Shown piece after piece: positions 24,265-32,727 of a stretch of 64,000 bases of DNA. The DNA is taken from the NCBI GenBank assembly GCA_001725415.1, contig MEGH01000034.1, positions 1 through 64,000 of the forward strand. The letters are read 5' to 3'. This DNA is from Pseudonocardia sp. SCN 73-27 (GTDB taxonomy: Bacteria > Actinomycetota > Actinomycetes > Mycobacteriales > Pseudonocardiaceae). The position numbers were made by a program, and so were the translations under genes. The notes beneath the pieces are model-generated. The model saw only the letters and a list, made by a program, of their open reading frames with translations, had not been told where the DNA came from and searched no databases. How positions within the stretch are numbered: the stretch's first letter is position 1; the number at the start of each line of letters is the position of its first letter.

Positions 24265-25221
24265 GTGACCAACACCCATCCGACCTTCGACCGGAAGCTG
24301 GCGGCACTGCTGCCGGCACTCGAAGGGTTCGTGCCCGTGCAGATGACCCCGGACCGGCTGGAGCACTTCCGGGCGATCAAGATGCCGACGATCGACGAAC
24401 AGATCGACGGCAGGCCGGTGACCTGTGTGGATCATACGATCAAGGGTTACGGCGGAGCGGACATCGTGGTCTCCGTGATCGCCCGGGAGGATCACTCGGC
24501 GCCGGGCCCCGGTATCTACAACATCCACGGCGGCGGCATGGTCATGTGTGACCGCTTCGCGGCCGCCTACCCGCTCGTCGACTGGGCGATGAAGTTCGAT
24601 GCCGTGTGCGTCACCGTCGAGTTCCGGCTGGCGCCGGAGCACCCGGCGCCCACTCCGGTCGAGGACTGCTACGCAGGCCTTGTCTGGATGGCGGATCACG
24701 CCGAGGAGCTGGGAATCGATCCGGAGAAGCTGCTGGTATTCGGTGGCAGCGGCGGCGGTGGATTGGCCGCCGGCACGGTGCTGCTCGCGAGAGACCGCAA
24801 CGGTCCTGGGCTCGCCGGTCAGCTCCTGCAGTGCCCCATGATCGACGATCGCAACGAAACGTTCTCGTCCCGGCAGTACGACGGGGTCGGTGTGTGGGAC
24901 CGCACCAGCAACATCACCGCGTGGGACGCCGTACTGAACGGCCGGCGTGGGACGCCGGACGTCTCGCCGTATTCCGCCCCTGCCCGGGCCACCGACCTGA
25001 GCGGGCTTCCCCCGACCTACATCGACGTGGGTGCCGCGGAGGTGTTCCGGGACGAGGACGTTGCCTACGCGAACGCGATCTGGGCGGCGGGCGGCGTCTG
25101 CGAGCTGCATGTGTGGGGTGGCGCCTTCCACGGCTTCTACGACATCATGCCGGACTCACCGCTCGCCGCGGCCTGCCTCGCGGCCCGCGAGGCGTGGCTG
25201 GAGCGCCTGCTCGACTCGTAG
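24265..25221 (+). CDS. Alpha/beta hydrolase, hormone-sensitive lipase (HSL) family esterase
   Basis: The 318-residue protein has the HSL oxyanion motif NIHGGGMV, the nucleophile elbow FGGSGGGG (GxSxG), the catalytic acid in YIDVGAAEVFRDED and the catalytic His in AFHGFYD. It should hydrolyse a carboxylic ester or lactone in the cytoplasm. I chose GTG 24265 because AAGGAG stands seven bases upstream; longer in-frame starts have no such site and would read through the upstream palindrome. The 3' end overlaps the convergent TetR gene by 66 bp. Confidence 0.87.
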   Translation: MTNTHPTFDRKLAALLPALEGFVPVQMTPDRLEHFRAIKMPTIDEQIDGRPVTCVDHTIKGYGGADIVVSVIAREDHSAPGPGIYNIHGGGMVMCDRFAAAYPLVDWAMKFDAVCVTVEFRLAPEHPAPTPVEDCYAGLVWMADHAEELGIDPEKLLVFGGSGGGGLAAGTVLLARDRNGPGLAGQLLQCPMIDDRNETFSSRQYDGVGVWDRTSNITAWDAVLNGRRGTPDVSPYSAPARATDLSGLPPTYIDVGAAEVFRDEDVAYANAIWAAGGVCELHVWGGAFHGFYDIMPDSPLAAACLAAREAWLERLLDS

Positions 25222-25836
25222 GTGCTGGTGGCCAGGCCCGTCACGCCCGCTGGTGGAACGCTCCTCGATCGACGAGATCAGGGCCGTCAGCTGCCTGAAA
25301 AACGCGAGGGCATCCACCGACTCGTCCTGGTACCAGGCGTCGAGGACCTCGCCGAGCGCGGCGACGAGTGCCGCCGCGACGACGGCCGCCATCGCCCGCT
25401 CGATCGTCGAGGTGGCGACCTCCCGCAGGCGCTCCGCGACCGATGTCCGGTAGAGACCGAACCAGAGCTGCTCACGGTCGTGCAGGACGGTCGAGCAGGA
25501 GACGATCCGCTGCCGCCTGCGCACGAAATCCTCGTCGACCGCAAAGCACTCGAGGACCGGGACGAGGGCCGCCGCGACCGTCGGGACCGTCCCGGCGGCG
25601 TCGGCGAGCCGCTGCTGCACCTGCGGCTGAATCTCGATGTGGTGGTCGGAGAAGACCACGTCGTCCAGCGTGCTGAAGTAGCGGAACAGGCTGCGCCGGT
25701 TCACGCCCGACTCGTTCGCCAGGACGTCGGCCGTCACCGCGTCGAACCCGTCGCGCTCGTAGAGGTCGAGCGCCACGTGCCGGAGGTGGCGTGCCAGGTC
25801 GGCGGTACGCAGCCGCGGCGGAATCACCTCGCTCAA
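25156..25836 (-). CDS. TetR-family transcriptional regulator (TetR-1)
   Basis: The N-terminal helix-turn-helix reads FDAVTADVLANESGVNRRSL followed by FRYFSTLDDVVFSD, typical TetR; residues beyond 70 form the ligand-binding helical domain. The first codon is TTG 25836, with an in-frame GTG shortly after as alternative, and neither has a strong ribosome-binding site. It is downstream of, and probably co-transcribed with, the ligase gene at 25893-27470, whose promoter carries a motif B site (27546-27560), so I infer autoregulation through motif B. The C-terminus overlaps the convergent hydrolase gene. Confidence 0.85.
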   Translation of the reverse strand: MSEVIPPRLRTADLARHLRHVALDLYERDGFDAVTADVLANESGVNRRSLFRYFSTLDDVVFSDHHIEIQPQVQQRLADAAGTVPTVAAALVPVLECFAVDEDFVRRRQRIVSCSTVLHDREQLWFGLYRTSVAERLREVATSTIERAMAAVVAAALVAALGEVLDAWYQDESVDALAFFRQLTALISSIEERSTSGRDGPGHQHLRVEQALQPRLAGREAGRGER

Positions 25837-25892
25837 TCTACCGCCTGTCAGGCGCCCTCACGTTCAGGCGAGCAGCAGGGCCCCGGCTGACG

Positions 25893-27470
25893 TCAGAGCC
25901 CGGTCAGCTTGGCGAACAACGGCGAGCCCGGGTAGCCGCCGCCACCGTGAGCCCGGTCGAGGACGTCGTAGTCGATCGCCGACCCGGTGCGCGGCAGGTC
26001 GGCGACGAAGACCACGTCGCGCGGGACCTTGTACCGCGCGAGCAGTGTGGCGCAGTGGTCGACCAGCTCCTCGCCCGTCGGCGCGGGGCCGGCGGCGACG
26101 ACGATCGCCTTGACGACCTGGCCGCCGGACCCGGCGTCCGGCACCCCGATAACCGCGGCGTCGGCGACTCCGGGGTGGCGGCGCAGCACGGCCTCGATCT
26201 CTGCCGGGTACAGGTTCTCGATGCCGGACTTGATGATCCGCCCCTTCGAACCGAGGAACGTGATCGAACCGTCGGCCTCGCGGCGCCCCAGGTCGTTCGT
26301 GTGGTGCCAGGCGTCGCGCTGGCGGTGCGCGTTGAGCTCGGGACGCCGGAAGTAGCCGATCATCACGGTCGGACCGCGCGCGATGATCTCGCCGACCTCG
26401 CCGGGCCCGACCTCCACGCCCGAGTCGTCGACGATCCGCAGCTGCGCGACCGGGATCGCCCGGCCGTGGGCACCGGCGACGCCGACGGCGGCAGCCGTGA
26501 TCAGCCCGGTGACCTCGGTCTGGCCGTAGAGCGAGCTACTCCCCGGACGGTAGGCGGGATCCGGGGCGGTCATCGCGTTCCAGGACGGATTGCCGGGAGG
26601 GGACCGGAACGACGAGAGGTCGTAGCCGCCAGCCTTGCCCGTGGCGACGACCTCGCTGAACGTCGGCTCGAGCAACAAGGCCGCGGTGCAGCGGTGTCGC
26701 TGGATCGCCTCACAGATCAGCGTCGCGTCCGCGCGAGGGACGAAGACGTTCGTGCCGCCGGTCAGCAGCGTGGCGACGGTGCTCCACAGCACGCCGAGCC
26801 GGTACATCGGACCGCAGTTGAGGTAGACGTATCTCTCGTCGACAACTCCCTGCATGGCGACGACCAGGCTGTGCAGGATCATCCCGAGCCCGCTGATCAG
26901 CGCGCCGTTGGGCCGGCCGTCGAAGGCCGACGTGTACATCAGCAGAAGCGGCGCGTCCTTGTCGACGAACTCCTCGAGGTCGTCGGCGGCCGCCGCGGCG
27001 AGCGCGCCCTCGTAGGAGCCGGCTCCGACACCGTCGTGCTGGATCCAGACGAGGTCTCTCGGGTAGCCGGCACGGACGGCGGCGACCTTCTCCCCGATCT
27101 CCGCCTCCTGCCACAGGGCGACGCGGGGCTCGGCGTCGTCGATGATGAAGGCGAGTTCGTCGGGCTCCATCTGCCAGCTCGCGGGACACGCCACCGCGCC
27201 GATCTTCGAGACGGCCAGGATCGTCTCGTAGAGGCGCGAGGAGTTCTGGCCGAGCCACAGCACTCGATCGCCGGTCCCGACGCCATGGCCGCGCAGGACG
27301 TTCGCGAGCCGGTTGACGCGCTCGTCGAGCTGCGGGTAGGTGAGGGACACGTTGTCGTCGACGACGGCGATCGTGCCGGGATGGCTGCGCGCGTTCTGTC
27401 GAAGAACATCACCGATCGTCAGCGAGTGAAGCAGGTCCTGGTCCGCACGCGCCCGTACATCGCTCACCAT
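25893..27470 (-). CDS. AMP-binding acyl-CoA ligase-like protein with altered catalytic motifs
   Basis: The 525-residue protein has the ANL-superfamily layout: large N-domain with LYGQTEVTG (A5) and TNDLGRREADGSITFLG (A7), hinge KGRIIKSGIENLYP (A8) and small C-domain. Two lysine motifs depart from consensus: the phosphate loop is YTSAFDGRPNGAL, where SGTTGxPKG is expected, and the A10 region is PRTGSAIDYDVL, without the catalytic lysine of PRTxxGK. A loss or change of adenylation ability is possible, although related degenerate loops exist among actinobacterial acyl-CoA synthetases. ATG 27470 follows AAGGAG. A motif B site lies 76 bp upstream. Confidence 0.83.
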   Translation of the reverse strand: MVSDVRARADQDLLHSLTIGDVLRQNARSHPGTIAVVDDNVSLTYPQLDERVNRLANVLRGHGVGTGDRVLWLGQNSSRLYETILAVSKIGAVACPASWQMEPDELAFIIDDAEPRVALWQEAEIGEKVAAVRAGYPRDLVWIQHDGVGAGSYEGALAAAAADDLEEFVDKDAPLLLMYTSAFDGRPNGALISGLGMILHSLVVAMQGVVDERYVYLNCGPMYRLGVLWSTVATLLTGGTNVFVPRADATLICEAIQRHRCTAALLLEPTFSEVVATGKAGGYDLSSFRSPPGNPSWNAMTAPDPAYRPGSSSLYGQTEVTGLITAAAVGVAGAHGRAIPVAQLRIVDDSGVEVGPGEVGEIIARGPTVMIGYFRRPELNAHRQRDAWHHTNDLGRREADGSITFLGSKGRIIKSGIENLYPAEIEAVLRRHPGVADAAVIGVPDAGSGGQVVKAIVVAAGPAPTGEELVDHCATLLARYKVPRDVVFVADLPRTGSAIDYDVLDRAHGGGGYPGSPLFAKLTGL

Positions 27471-27545
27471 GCATCTCCTTCGACGCGCCGGGGGGAGTGG
27501 GCCGCGAGGTGGCGGGCGAGGCCCGGGTGACCGGCGACCACTAAA

Positions 27546-27560
27546 ACTGGCACTGTTAAT
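27546..27560 (-). promoter_or_regulatory. Motif B operator candidate before the ligase-TetR-1 unit
   Basis: ACTGGCACTGTTAAT (written on the + strand) fits ACTANCNNNGNTNRT with one mismatch, in a short AT-rich island 76-90 bp upstream of the ligase start. Confidence 0.4.
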
Positions 27561-27618
27561 ATAGCTGGGTTGCCGAGGGCGGCCAACCCCTCCGCGACTC
27601 GCCGTCTGGAGTTGAGGG

Positions 27619-27770
27619 TGTCGCGGGAAACGGTCTTCCGTGGGAGGTCCGTGCTGGTGACCGGCGAGAGCAGCGGAGATCGGGTTGTCCCGACCGGGAC
27701 GGCCGTCATCGTCGTCGACATGGATCAGGCGGACCGGACCGTGCGTTCGAGGATGCCGGGATCAGTCTCC
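27619..27770 (+). pseudogene. Possible short-chain dehydrogenase N-terminal fragment
   Basis: The frame reads FRGRSVLVTGESSGD and then TAVIVVDMDQADRTV, which resembles the first strand with glycine motif (VTGASSGIG) and the second strand (VVDxD) of an SDR with the intervening helix deleted. No catalytic YxxxK is present and the frame soon loses similarity. I consider it debris; a chance resemblance is not excluded. Confidence 0.4.
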
Positions 27771-27813
27771 CGCGCCTCGGACTTCGCCGGCCTGAAGCCG
27801 CCGACGACCGGAG

Positions 27814-28083
27814 CGGGTGGGCCCGCCGGCCATGGCACTCGGGGTGGCCCGGCGCCATGATCGCGTCGACCGACGGCGGCCGCGGGTCCAGGATCATCCC
27901 GCTCGACCCGAAGCCCGGGTCGAAGGCCGCCGAGTAGGTCTGCGAGTCGCACGGCACGGCGCGGGCAACTCCGCACCGGGTGACGACGTAGCCGACGTCG
28001 GCCTGGTTGCGCACCGGTACCGATCGCAGCCGCTCGCAGTAGGCAGGGGCACAGGTCGCGCAGCTCATCCTCGACCGTGTCAC
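27814..28083 (-). pseudogene. N-terminal fragment of a cytochrome P450, paralogous to the gene at 52963
   Basis: Residues such as CERLRSVPVRNQADVGYVV, then QTYSAAFDPGFGSSGM and LDPRPPSVDAIMAPG align with residues about 18-85 of the intact P450 encoded at 52963-54195 (TYSAAFNPGFASSRM, LNPRPPSVDAIMAQG). The reading frame is shifted before CERLRS and degenerates after about 80 residues; the I-helix, ExxR and heme-Cys regions are absent. This is a decayed second copy. With the SDR-like scrap beside it, it accounts for most of the 1-kb gap 27471-28468. Confidence 0.7.
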
Positions 28084-28157
28084 GGCGCCACCTCGTGTCT
28101 GGTGCGAGTGCCGAGGTGAGGATCGATGCCGCGGGGAGGGAGGCGACGATCCCCAAA

Positions 28158-28172
28158 ATTATCGCTGATAGC
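28158..28172 (+). promoter_or_regulatory. Weaker motif B-like site
   Basis: ATTATCGCTGATAGC contains the palindrome TATC-GCT-GATA and fits motif B with two mismatches. It is about 70 bp upstream of the stronger site at 28241. Confidence 0.3.
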
Positions 28173-28240
28173 TTGTGGGTCGGTCGACAGGCCTGTCAAC
28201 CCCGTCGCGGACGATTGACACCCACGCACGGCGGCTGTTA

Positions 28241-28255
28241 ACTATCGCCGCTAGT
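28241..28255 (+). promoter_or_regulatory. Motif B operator candidate upstream of the orphan binding-protein gene
   Basis: ACTATCGCCGCTAGT is a near-perfect palindrome (arms ACTATCG/CGCTAGT, one mismatch) and a full match to ACTANCNNNGNTNRT, in the untranslated region before the gene at 28469. Confidence 0.5.
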
Positions 28256-28468
28256 CACCGACCGGACGGGATCGACCGCCCGGTCGCGCGCCGGGAGCGG
28301 GATGCGGGGAGCGCATCGGACGCGTGCTGACGTCGAGATCGTCGGGGCGGCGCCCGGCACCCCGGGTCGGGCTGCCGGCTGGGTGCGGTGGGGGCTCACG
28401 CACCGGACTTCTCCGGCCGCCGGAACCGCCGCGGCGGTCGCTGCCCTTCCGACCGAAACGAGGCTCCG

Positions 28469-29530
28469 ATGAAGCTGGCTCCTGTGTGGTCCCGGGCGCT
28501 CGTCGCCGCGTGCGCGGCCGCCCTCCTCGCCGCGTGCGGGTCCGGCGGCGCCGCCAATGGCGACGGGCAGGCGCCCGGCGCGGCCGTCGATGCCGCCCCG
28601 CTCGACTCCCCGGCGACGGTCACGATCGGGGTGAACCCGTCGATCACGGCGTTGTCGATGTACGTCGCCCAGGAACGCGGCTACTTCGCCGCCGAGAACC
28701 TCCGGGTCGAGATGCCGCCGATCACGAGCTCGGTCGACGCCGTACCGCTGCTGGCCACCGGCCGCATCGACGCGTTCGTCGCGGCGCCCGGCGCCGGCTA
28801 CATCAACAACGTCCGTAACGGCGTCGAGGCGAAGTACGTCGCCTCGTTCGGCAACCCGCGCCCCGGTGGGGCGAACTCGGCCTTCGTCGCGCTCAGAGGA
28901 GGCCCGGTCACCGATGTCGCCTCGCTCAAGGGGCGGAAGGTCTCCGTCGTCGGGGGCAAGGTCGGGGTCGGCTCGTTCCTGCTGTCGGAGATCCTCGGGC
29001 AGGGCGGCCTCACGCTCGACGACGTCACGGTCGTCGACCTGACCATGCCCGACGGCGTTGTCGCGCTGTCGAACGGCTCGGTCGACGTGGCCTATGTTCT
29101 GGGCGTGACCGCGCGCGACCTCGAGGCCGCCCGGACGCACGTCCTCGTCGGCGACATGGACGCGGTGCTCGCACAGGGCACCGGCGCCGGCATCGTCTAC
29201 GGCTCGCGCCTCCTCGGCGCCGACAACAGGGTCGGCGTCGCGTTCCTGCGGGCGATCCAGCGCGGCGCGGAGGACCTCCAGGGTGACTACGTCCACGACC
29301 AGCAGATCCTGATGATCATGGGCAAGGCGCTGAAACTGCCCCAGGACGCGCTGGTCAAGCAGGCCGCGGTGGCCCCGGTCTTCAGCACCGACCTGGTGAT
29401 CAGCCCGTCGTTCTTCGAGCGGCTCCAGCGGTTCTTCCTCGCCCGGGGCGTCCTGGCGAACGGCCAGTCCGTGCCGGTCGAGCAGGTGTTCGACCAGCGG
29501 TTCGTCGGGGCGATCCACGACGCCGCCTGA
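28469..29530 (+). CDS. ABC transporter substrate-binding lipoprotein, NitT/TauT (SsuA/THI5-like) type, orphan
   Basis: The 353-residue protein begins with a lipoprotein signal peptide ending LLAACGSGG (lipobox cysteine near residue 23-24) and continues with an SsuA/THI5-like periplasmic fold (ATVTIGVNPSITALSMYVAQ; RGYFAAENLRVEM; VDAVPLLATGRIDAFV). It is a close paralogue of the binding protein at 39403 (shared AQERGYFAAE, FGNPRPGG, GDMDAVLAQGTGAG, FDQRFV), but no ATPase or permease gene accompanies it. It may share the membrane components encoded at 37705-39401. A motif B site precedes it and a strong terminator follows. Confidence 0.86.
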   Translation: MKLAPVWSRALVAACAAALLAACGSGGAANGDGQAPGAAVDAAPLDSPATVTIGVNPSITALSMYVAQERGYFAAENLRVEMPPITSSVDAVPLLATGRIDAFVAAPGAGYINNVRNGVEAKYVASFGNPRPGGANSAFVALRGGPVTDVASLKGRKVSVVGGKVGVGSFLLSEILGQGGLTLDDVTVVDLTMPDGVVALSNGSVDVAYVLGVTARDLEAARTHVLVGDMDAVLAQGTGAGIVYGSRLLGADNRVGVAFLRAIQRGAEDLQGDYVHDQQILMIMGKALKLPQDALVKQAAVAPVFSTDLVISPSFFERLQRFFLARGVLANGQSVPVEQVFDQRFVGAIHDAA

Positions 29531-29537
29531 CGGCGCT

Positions 29538-29567
29538 GTGCCCCGGACGGGCCACCGTCCGGGGCAC
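29538..29567. terminator. Bidirectional hairpin terminator between convergent genes
   Basis: A perfect 12-bp stem GTGCCCCGGACG / CGTCCGGGGCAC with a six-base loop GGCCAC lies between the stops of the binding-protein gene (29530) and the convergent acyl-CoA dehydrogenase gene (29576). There is no strong T-tract, as is common in high-GC actinobacteria. Confidence 0.75.
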
Positions 29568-29575
29568 TGGTCTGC

Positions 29576-31375
29576 TTACAAGCACGCCGGGTCGGCATCG
29601 ACGGTGGTGCGGTCGAGCCGGGCGAGCAGGTCGAACCACGGCCCTGTGCGGGGGAGCTCGTAGCGGAAGAAGTACCGGGCCGCGAGGCGCTTGCCGCGAC
29701 GGAACGGGTCCTCGGCGCCGCCCGTGGCGAGGAACTGCTCCAGCCAGATCCAGGCCAGCACGACGTGCCCGGCGGCGTCGAGGTACAGCGAGGAGTTCGC
29801 GAACCGGGTCGCCGCGTCGGTATCGGCGGCGTGGATGGTGCGGGTGACGGCCAGCAGCCGGGTCAGGCTCTCGTCGAGTCGGGCGGCGAGCTCGGCGGCC
29901 TCCCCATCCGTCGCTCGGGCGATGGTCGCGCGGATCGTCCGTCCCAGCTCGGCGAGCGCCGCCCCGTCGTCCATGACGACCTTGCGCCCCAGCAGGTCCA
30001 GGCCCTGGATGCCGTGGGTGCCCTCGTGGATCGGGTTGAGCCGGTTGTCGCGGTAGTGCTGCTCGACGTCGTACTCGCGCGTGTAGCCGTAGCCGCCGTG
30101 GACCTGGATCGCGAGGTCGTTGGCGGCCAGGCACCACTGCGACGGCCAGCTCTTCGCGATCGGGGTGAGGATCTCCAGCAGAGACGTCGCCTGCGCGCGG
30201 TCGGCGGCCGCGGGAGCGGTGCGCTGCTCGTCGAGCAGTCGTCCACAGTAGAGGACGAGGCCGAGGGCGCCCTCGACGTAGGACTTCTGCGCCAGCAGCA
30301 TCCGCCGGACGTCGGCGTGGTCGACCAGGCGGGCCTGCGGGGTGGCCGGGTCCTTGGCGCCGGGCAGGCGGCCCTGGGTTCGCGTGCGGGCGTAGTCCAG
30401 CGACTTGAGGTACCCGGTGTACCCGAGGGCCGCGGCACCGGCACCGACACCGATCCGCGCCTCGTTCATCATGTGGAACATCGCGGCGAGCCCCTGGTGC
30501 GGCTCCCCGACGAGGTGGCCGACCGCCCCGGGTTCGCCGCCCGGGGTGAAGACACCCTCGCCGAAGTTGAGCAGCGCGTTGGTCGTGCCGCGGAAGCCCA
30601 TCTTGTGGTTGAGGCCGACCAGTGCCACGTCATTGCGTTCGCCGACGACGCCGCGGTCGTCGACGAGGGACCGCGGTACGACGAACAGCGAGAGGCCCCG
30701 GACGCCGGCCGGTGCGCCGGCGATCCGCGCCAGCACGAGGTGGACGATGTTCTCGCCCAACTCGTGCTCACCGGCCGAGATCCACATCTTGCTGCCGGTC
30801 AGCCGGTACGTGCCGTCGGCCCGGGGCTCGGCGCGGGTCGAGATGTCGGCCAGCGATGATCCAGCCTGCGGTTCGGACAGGCACATCGTGCCGTGGAAGC
30901 GGCCCTGCAGCATGGGGCGGACGAACCGCTCGACCTGGTCCGGCGACCCGTGGGCGAGCAGCAGGTTCGCGTTCGCGACGGTGAGGAACGCGTAGGCCCA
31001 GCTGCCGATGTTGGCCGCCTGGAACCAGGCGGACGCCGCGGTCTGCACGAGGTGGGGCAGCTGCAGGCCGCCGGCCCGTTCGTCCATCGCGCCGCCGAGG
31101 ACGCCCGCCGCCGCGACGGCGTCGAGCGCGGCCTTGACCTCGGGGATCATCCGGACCCGGCCGTCGACGAGCTGTGGCTCGTGTGTGTCGTTGAGCTTGT
31201 TGTGCGGGGCGAACCGCTCGGCGGCGAGCTGCGCGCACAGGTCCAGGACGGCGTCGAAGGTCTCGCGCGAGTGCGCGGAGAAGCGTTCCCGATCCGTGAA
31301 CGACGCGGCGTCGAGCCAGTCGTAGAGCTGGAACTCGAGGTCCCGCCGCGACAGCAGCAGCGTGGATGTGGTCAT
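29576..31375 (-). CDS. Acyl-CoA dehydrogenase, long FadE5/DmdC-like type
   Basis: At 599 residues this is one of the long acyl-CoA dehydrogenases with a C-terminal helical extension. The FAD/substrate signature TMCLSEPQAGSSLAD (near residue 165) is present, and the catalytic base lies in NPIHEGTHGIQ, the position used by FadE5- and DmdC-type enzymes; VHGGYGYTREYDVEQ upstream of it is also typical. It should oxidise an acyl-CoA to the enoyl-CoA. ATG 31375 follows GGAGGACC. The SDR and VOC genes upstream on the same strand (15 bp away and overlapping) form one operon with it. Confidence 0.89.
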   Translation of the reverse strand: MTTSTLLLSRRDLEFQLYDWLDAASFTDRERFSAHSRETFDAVLDLCAQLAAERFAPHNKLNDTHEPQLVDGRVRMIPEVKAALDAVAAAGVLGGAMDERAGGLQLPHLVQTAASAWFQAANIGSWAYAFLTVANANLLLAHGSPDQVERFVRPMLQGRFHGTMCLSEPQAGSSLADISTRAEPRADGTYRLTGSKMWISAGEHELGENIVHLVLARIAGAPAGVRGLSLFVVPRSLVDDRGVVGERNDVALVGLNHKMGFRGTTNALLNFGEGVFTPGGEPGAVGHLVGEPHQGLAAMFHMMNEARIGVGAGAAALGYTGYLKSLDYARTRTQGRLPGAKDPATPQARLVDHADVRRMLLAQKSYVEGALGLVLYCGRLLDEQRTAPAAADRAQATSLLEILTPIAKSWPSQWCLAANDLAIQVHGGYGYTREYDVEQHYRDNRLNPIHEGTHGIQGLDLLGRKVVMDDGAALAELGRTIRATIARATDGEAAELAARLDESLTRLLAVTRTIHAADTDAATRFANSSLYLDAAGHVVLAWIWLEQFLATGGAEDPFRRGKRLAARYFFRYELPRTGPWFDLLARLDRTTVDADPACL

Positions 31376-31390
31376 CGGTCCTCCGGCCGA

Positions 31391-32161
31391 TCAGGCCGTG
31401 GTGGCGATCCCGCCGTCGATGGGGATCACCGCCCCGGTCACGTAGGCGCTCGCGCGCGAGGTGAGGTAGACGGCGGCACCGGCCATGTCGTCCGCCCGCC
31501 CGATCCGTCCGAGCGGCGACATGGCGGCGATCTCCGCGCCGTGGGCGTCGAGCGTGGCGGCCATCATCTTCGACGGGAACGGACCTGGGGCCACGGCATT
31601 GACCGTGATCCCGCGCGGGCCCAGCTCGGCCGCCAGCACCCGGGTCAGCTGGTGCAGGCCCGCCTTGCTCGCCGAGTACGCGTAGTTGGGGCCGTGCGGC
31701 ACGCGCAGGCCGTCGATCGAGCCGACGTTGAGCACGCGTGCCGGGTCATCGGGGCGCGCGCTGCGCTCCAGCATCGGCAGGAACGCCCGGGTCAGGTGGA
31801 ACGGGGACTTCAGGTTGAGGTCGAGCACCTTGTCCCAGGCGTCGCTCGGGAACTCGGTGAGCGGCGCGCCCCACGTCGCACCGGCGTTGTTGACGAGGAT
31901 GTGCACGGCCTCCGTCCGGGCCCGGACCTGCTCGGCCAGCGACCGGCAGCCAGTCTCGGTCGAGACGTCGGCGGGCAGCGCACTCACCGGGCCGAGCGAC
32001 GAGAGCTCACGCACGGCTCCGGCGCAGGCGTCGGCCTTGCGGGAGCTGAGGATCACCTTCGCTCCCGCGGTGAGCAGGCCGCGGACGATCATGAAGCCGA
32101 TCCCGCGGCTGCCGCCGGTCACGACGGCGGTGCGGCCGGTCAGGTCGAACAGGGCGTTCAT
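31391..32161 (-). CDS. Short-chain dehydrogenase/reductase (SDR)
   Basis: The 256-residue protein is a classical SDR: coenzyme motif VVTGGSRGIG, basic residues after strand 2 (SSRKADA) favouring NADP, NNAG, the Ser of NVGSIDG and the active-site YAYSASKAG (Tyr-Lys), and the C-terminal VTGAVIPIDGG. It probably acts on a beta-hydroxyacyl-CoA or alcohol intermediate beside the acyl-CoA dehydrogenase. The ATG at 32161 overlaps the stop of the VOC gene (ATGA). Much longer in-frame starts would run through the VOC gene and are rejected. Confidence 0.88.
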   Translation of the reverse strand: MNALFDLTGRTAVVTGGSRGIGFMIVRGLLTAGAKVILSSRKADACAGAVRELSSLGPVSALPADVSTETGCRSLAEQVRARTEAVHILVNNAGATWGAPLTEFPSDAWDKVLDLNLKSPFHLTRAFLPMLERSARPDDPARVLNVGSIDGLRVPHGPNYAYSASKAGLHQLTRVLAAELGPRGITVNAVAPGPFPSKMMAATLDAHGAEIAAMSPLGRIGRADDMAGAAVYLTSRASAYVTGAVIPIDGGIATTA

Positions 32162-32619
32162 CCCGGTTCGCCGGGGAGCAGGTCGGCGAGCACCCGGCCG
32201 GCCCAGCGCGGGTCGACGAGCTCGAGGTAGAAGCCGAAGGGCGTCCGGTGCAGCGCGAACCGGCTCGGCCGGCCGTCGGCGTCGGCGACGGTGGCGGCGA
32301 GCTCGAAGCCCTCGGCCTGCAGGCCTGCGACGTCGGCGGCGAGGTCGTCGGCCCACATCCCGACATGGTGGAACCATGACCCGGCAACGGGCGCCGCCAG
32401 CGGTGTCTCCGCTCCGCCGGAGTAGAGCTCGATCGCCGGGCCGGGGCCCGACGAGTACACCGAACGCAGGTCGACCGTGGAGCTGGCGCCGCCGTGCAGG
32501 ACGCACAACGGGTACTCCATGACGCCTCGCCAGCGCACGCCGGTGGCGCCGAGGGCGGCCATCGCCGCCTCCAGGTCGGGCACGGCCAGACCGACGTGGA
32601 AGAACGGTTGCGAGATCAC
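32158..32619 (-). CDS. VOC-superfamily protein (glyoxalase/bleomycin resistance/dioxygenase-like)
   Basis: The 153-residue protein has paired beta-alpha-beta-beta-beta modules: FFHVGLAVPDLEAAMAALGA at the start, WFHHVGMWADDLAADVAGL in the middle and FGFYLELVDPRW at the end. Putative metal ligands are the His of FFHVG, the His of FHHVG and the Glu of YLELVD. Such proteins include methylmalonyl-CoA epimerase and extradiol dioxygenases. GTG 32619 follows AGGAG. First gene of the minus-strand operon with SDR and acyl-CoA dehydrogenase. Confidence 0.83.
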   Translation of the reverse strand: MISQPFFHVGLAVPDLEAAMAALGATGVRWRGVMEYPLCVLHGGASSTVDLRSVYSSGPGPAIELYSGGAETPLAAPVAGSWFHHVGMWADDLAADVAGLQAEGFELAATVADADGRPSRFALHRTPFGFYLELVDPRWAGRVLADLLPGEPG

Positions 32620-32690
32620 AGGGGCTCCTGGTCCGGCGGCGGTCGCGCCGGGCGATCGGGGGTACGGCGGGGCGATCCTAGCAACAAAAA

Positions 32691-32705
32691 ACTATCTGCG
32701 TTCAT
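32691..32705 (+). promoter_or_regulatory. Motif B operator candidate in the VOC/oxidoreductase divergent promoter
   Basis: ACTATCTGCGTTCAT is a full match to ACTANCNNNGNTNRT and shares 15 of 19 positions with the extended site at 47399. It lies 23 bp before the oxidoreductase ATG at 32728 and 72 bp before the divergent VOC gene, in an AT-rich island. Confidence 0.5.
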
Positions 32706-32727
32706 TTATGTGTCCTACGCTGCGGAC

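Noticed and set aside
27721..28156. A complete small minus-strand gene
   Set aside because: The text is a frameshifted fragment of a P450 N-terminus paralogous to the gene at 52963, without heme-binding region.
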